Source: Cellvibrio sp.
Lineage (GTDB): Bacteria > Pseudomonadota > Gammaproteobacteria > Pseudomonadales > Cellvibrionaceae
Length of the DNA stretch: 7,489 nt
Assembly (NCBI GenBank): GCA_021323495.1
Contig: JAJQJO010000183.1
Span: 1-7,489, forward strand
Direction: 5' to 3'
The position numbers were made by a program, and so were the translations under genes. How positions within the stretch are numbered: the stretch's first letter is position 1; the number at the start of each line of letters is the position of its first letter. Shown one piece after another: positions 6,138 through 7,489 of this stretch. The notes below the pieces were generated by a model. That model saw only the letters and a list, made by a program, of their open reading frames with translations. It had not been told where the DNA came from and made no database searches.

Positions 6138-6202
6138 AGTGGGTTCAGCGTAAAATCACCCCCTATTTAGGGTTTACCCATCACTAAAAAAGCGACCAAG
6201 CC

Positions 6203-6820
6203 ATGACCCCTAACAAAATACTACTTGCTTCAAGTTCAATTTATCGACGCCAATTACTAGGCAAGCTGGGTTTAAGATTTGAGTGGGAAAGCCCGGATAT
6301 CGATGAAAGCCATCAAACCGCAGAACCTCCAGACTTGCTTGTGCGCAGACTGGCTGAAACCAAGGCCCGCCACCTTGCAGATCGCTATCCGCACCACCTG
6401 ATTATCGGTTCCGATCAAGTAGCGACAATTGAGAACAAAATTCTAGGCAAACCATGTACTCACGATAATGCCTTCGCGCAATTAATCAGCTTCCGCAATC
6501 GAAAAGTTGTTTTCATGACCGGAATTTGTCTATTCAACCCAACCACAAACCGTACCCAAACGAGTGTCGAGACCTACACGGTTAAATTTCGCAATCTCAC
6601 CGACACACAAATTGAAAATTACCTTCAACGCGAACAACCCTACGATTGCGCTGGCAGCTTTAAATCCGAGGGACTGGGAATTTGCTTGTTCGAGCAACTT
6701 GAAGGAAATGACCCGAATACATTGATAGGCCTACCACTGATTGCCCTCACCCGAATGCTGGCCAATGAAGGAATAGACCCCTTGGATCAATCCGCCAGCT
6801 TCTCCCAGGAAAGCAATTGA
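6203..6820 (+). CDS. yceF: Maf-family nucleotide pyrophosphatase, YceF type (7-methyl-GTP pyrophosphatase)
   Basis: Maf house-cleaning enzyme that hydrolyses non-canonical nucleoside triphosphates to monophosphates plus pyrophosphate; the YceF subgroup acts on 7-methyl-GTP. Assignment to YceF rather than the YhdE dTTP/UTP subgroup rests on strong similarity along the length, including RYPHHLIIGSDQV, CAGSFKSEGLGI and LEGNDPNTLIGLPLIAL. Expected functional residues are visible: ASSS (9-12) with R15/R16, E35 in DIDE, K54, catalytic D71 in GSDQ, K83 in LGKP, and K154. 205 residues against 194 in E. coli; the extra C-terminal tail after DPLD is encoded in the overlap with the convergent HAD gene. 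The ATG at 6203 is preceded by only a poor Shine-Dalgarno. A TAAAAT at 6151-6156 could be its -10 box but lacks a -35. It is divergent from yceD, as maf is in related genomes. Confidence 0.93.
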   Translation: MTPNKILLASSSIYRRQLLGKLGLRFEWESPDIDESHQTAEPPDLLVRRLAETKARHLADRYPHHLIIGSDQVATIENKILGKPCTHDNAFAQLISFRNRKVVFMTGICLFNPTTNRTQTSVETYTVKFRNLTDTQIENYLQREQPYDCAGSFKSEGLGICLFEQLEGNDPNTLIGLPLIALTRMLANEGIDPLDQSASFSQESN

Positions 6821-7434
6821 TCAAATTGATCCAGGCATAATTCAGGTTGGTAACAGTGCAGGCGCCCAATATGGTGGGCACCGTAACTAACTGCAATACG
6901 CGGCATATCAATCCGGCGCGCCATTTCCATGTCATATTCAGTATCGCCAATCATTACAGCATCATTCGCATCCGCCCCAAATTCTCGCAACAACTCCTCC
7001 AACATTAAAGGATGAGGCTTGGAAGCGGTTTCATCGGCACAACGCGTGGCATCGAAAAAATCCGCCACACCCAGAACCCCAAAGATACGATCCAATCCCT
7101 TTCGGCTTTTTCCCGTCGCAATAGTCAAAGTGTGCCCTCCTCCCTTTAGACACAATAATGTATCCATAACACCTGGAAAAAAATCAGACGGACGAGCCTC
7201 ATCGAGAGACAAAAAATGGGCCGCATAGGCATCACGCAAGCGCTGGCGATCGGGCAAACCAACCTCGGGGTATAAGTGATGGATAGCTTCCGGCAAACCC
7301 AAGCCGATAATGTTGTGAATATGGTGATCACCCAAGGGAACCCACCCCATATCTTGCGCCGCGAGCTGCATGGCCCTGGTAATTTTGGCTTTTGAGTCGC
7401 TCAGGGTGCCATCCCAGTCAAAAATAAACAGCAA
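6787..7434 (-). CDS. HAD-superfamily phosphatase, phosphoglycolate-phosphatase-like
   Basis: Probable cytosolic phosphomonoesterase of HAD subfamily IA; the physiological substrate cannot be told from sequence. 215 residues. Motif I FDWDGTLSDS (5-14) supplies nucleophile D6 and acid/base D8; motif II is T107 in TIATGKS; motif III K139 in ASKPHP; motif IV GDTEYDME (163-170) has D164 and D168. An alpha-helical cap lies between residues about 15 and 85, as in Gph-like enzymes. The start is a TTG at 7434 with AGGAG 8 nt upstream; a TAA directly before it in frame rules out a longer form, and any later start would cost motif I. In Pseudomonas an equivalent HAD gene lies next to rluC near the fab cluster. 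The 3' end overlaps maf by 34 bp on the opposite strand. Confidence 0.88.
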   Translation of the reverse strand: MLFIFDWDGTLSDSKAKITRAMQLAAQDMGWVPLGDHHIHNIIGLGLPEAIHHLYPEVGLPDRQRLRDAYAAHFLSLDEARPSDFFPGVMDTLLCLKGGGHTLTIATGKSRKGLDRIFGVLGVADFFDATRCADETASKPHPLMLEELLREFGADANDAVMIGDTEYDMEMARRIDMPRIAVSYGAHHIGRLHCYQPELCLDQFDQLLSWEKLAD

Positions 7435-7442
7435 TTACTTTT

Positions 7443-7447
7443 CTCCT
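7443..7447 (-). promoter_or_regulatory. Ribosome binding site supporting the HAD gene's TTG start
   Basis: AGGAG on the minus strand stands 8 nt before the TTG at 7432-7434. It lies just past the stop codon of the upstream reading frame (7451-7453), fitting an operon with a 16-nt gap. Confidence 0.7.
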
Positions 7448-7450
7448 GGG

Positions 7451-7489
7451 CTATAAAGCAGGCAACTTGCTCAACGGGATTGCCAAATC
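7451..7489 (-). CDS. C-terminal end of an upstream gene, possibly RluC pseudouridine synthase
   Basis: From the right edge, one minus-strand frame reads DLAIPLSKLPAL and stops at TAG (7451-7453), 16 nt before the HAD start. Twelve residues are too few to identify a protein. The guess of RluC (23S rRNA pseudouridine synthase) rests on the known order rluC-HAD-(sppA)-maf-yceD-rpmF in Pseudomonas. A second frame also stays open through this stretch into the HAD gene, so even the frame is not certain. Confidence 0.4.
   Translation of the reverse strand, partial: DLAIPLSKLPAL

Noticed and set aside
1..7489. Search for a novel defence, mobile or biosynthetic system, CRISPR repeats, tRNA or rRNA genes
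   Set aside because: Every sizeable open frame with coding character belongs to a known conserved family in conserved order. No arrays, transposase, terminal repeats or RNA gene signatures were seen.

Overview
The window is a conserved chromosomal fatty-acid/phospholipid synthesis cluster from a gammaproteobacterium. Protein sequences sit close to the E. coli and Pseudomonas versions (AcpP is nearly identical to the E. coli protein, L32 is the cysteine-free form, and the Maf protein is of the YceF subgroup). Gene order matches the Pseudomonas-type arrangement without fabH. Moderate GC by eye and the protein flavour suggest a Cellvibrio/Teredinibacter-like member, but I cannot fix the genus from sequence alone.

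Layout. Nearly everything reads on the minus strand, so the operon runs right to left: yceD (6072-5539), rpmF (5498-5316), plsX (5291-4287), fabD (4255-3314), fabG (3283-2537), acpP (2342-2106), fabF (1916-675) and pabC (601 to beyond the left edge). The block from yceD to fabG is tightly spaced (24-40 nt gaps). acpP has a 194-nt upstream region with a candidate promoter and a strong intrinsic terminator behind it. A second perfect terminator hairpin separates fabF from pabC. On the right, a YceF-type Maf pyrophosphatase gene (6203-6820, plus strand) is divergent from yceD and overlaps tail-to-tail with a minus-strand HAD phosphatase gene (7434-6787). The HAD gene follows the last codons of another minus-strand gene at the window edge, probably rluC.

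How the genes work together. PlsX makes acyl-phosphate from acyl-ACP for phospholipid synthesis. FabD loads malonyl groups onto ACP, FabF condenses, and FabG does the first reduction of each elongation cycle; AcpP carries all intermediates. L32 and YceD tie the operon to ribosome assembly. PabC belongs to folate (p-aminobenzoate) synthesis. The Maf and HAD proteins are probably nucleotide or metabolite house-cleaning phosphatases.

I see no mobile element, CRISPR array, RNA gene, toxin system or novel gene cluster. The points worth a second look are regulatory: a near-consensus promoter that would give yceD an almost leaderless mRNA, a perfect palindrome plus repeats in the divergent yceD/maf region, a terminator directly in front of pabC, an inverted repeat in the fabF leader, and three non-ATG starts (fabF GTG, plsX TTG, HAD TTG).
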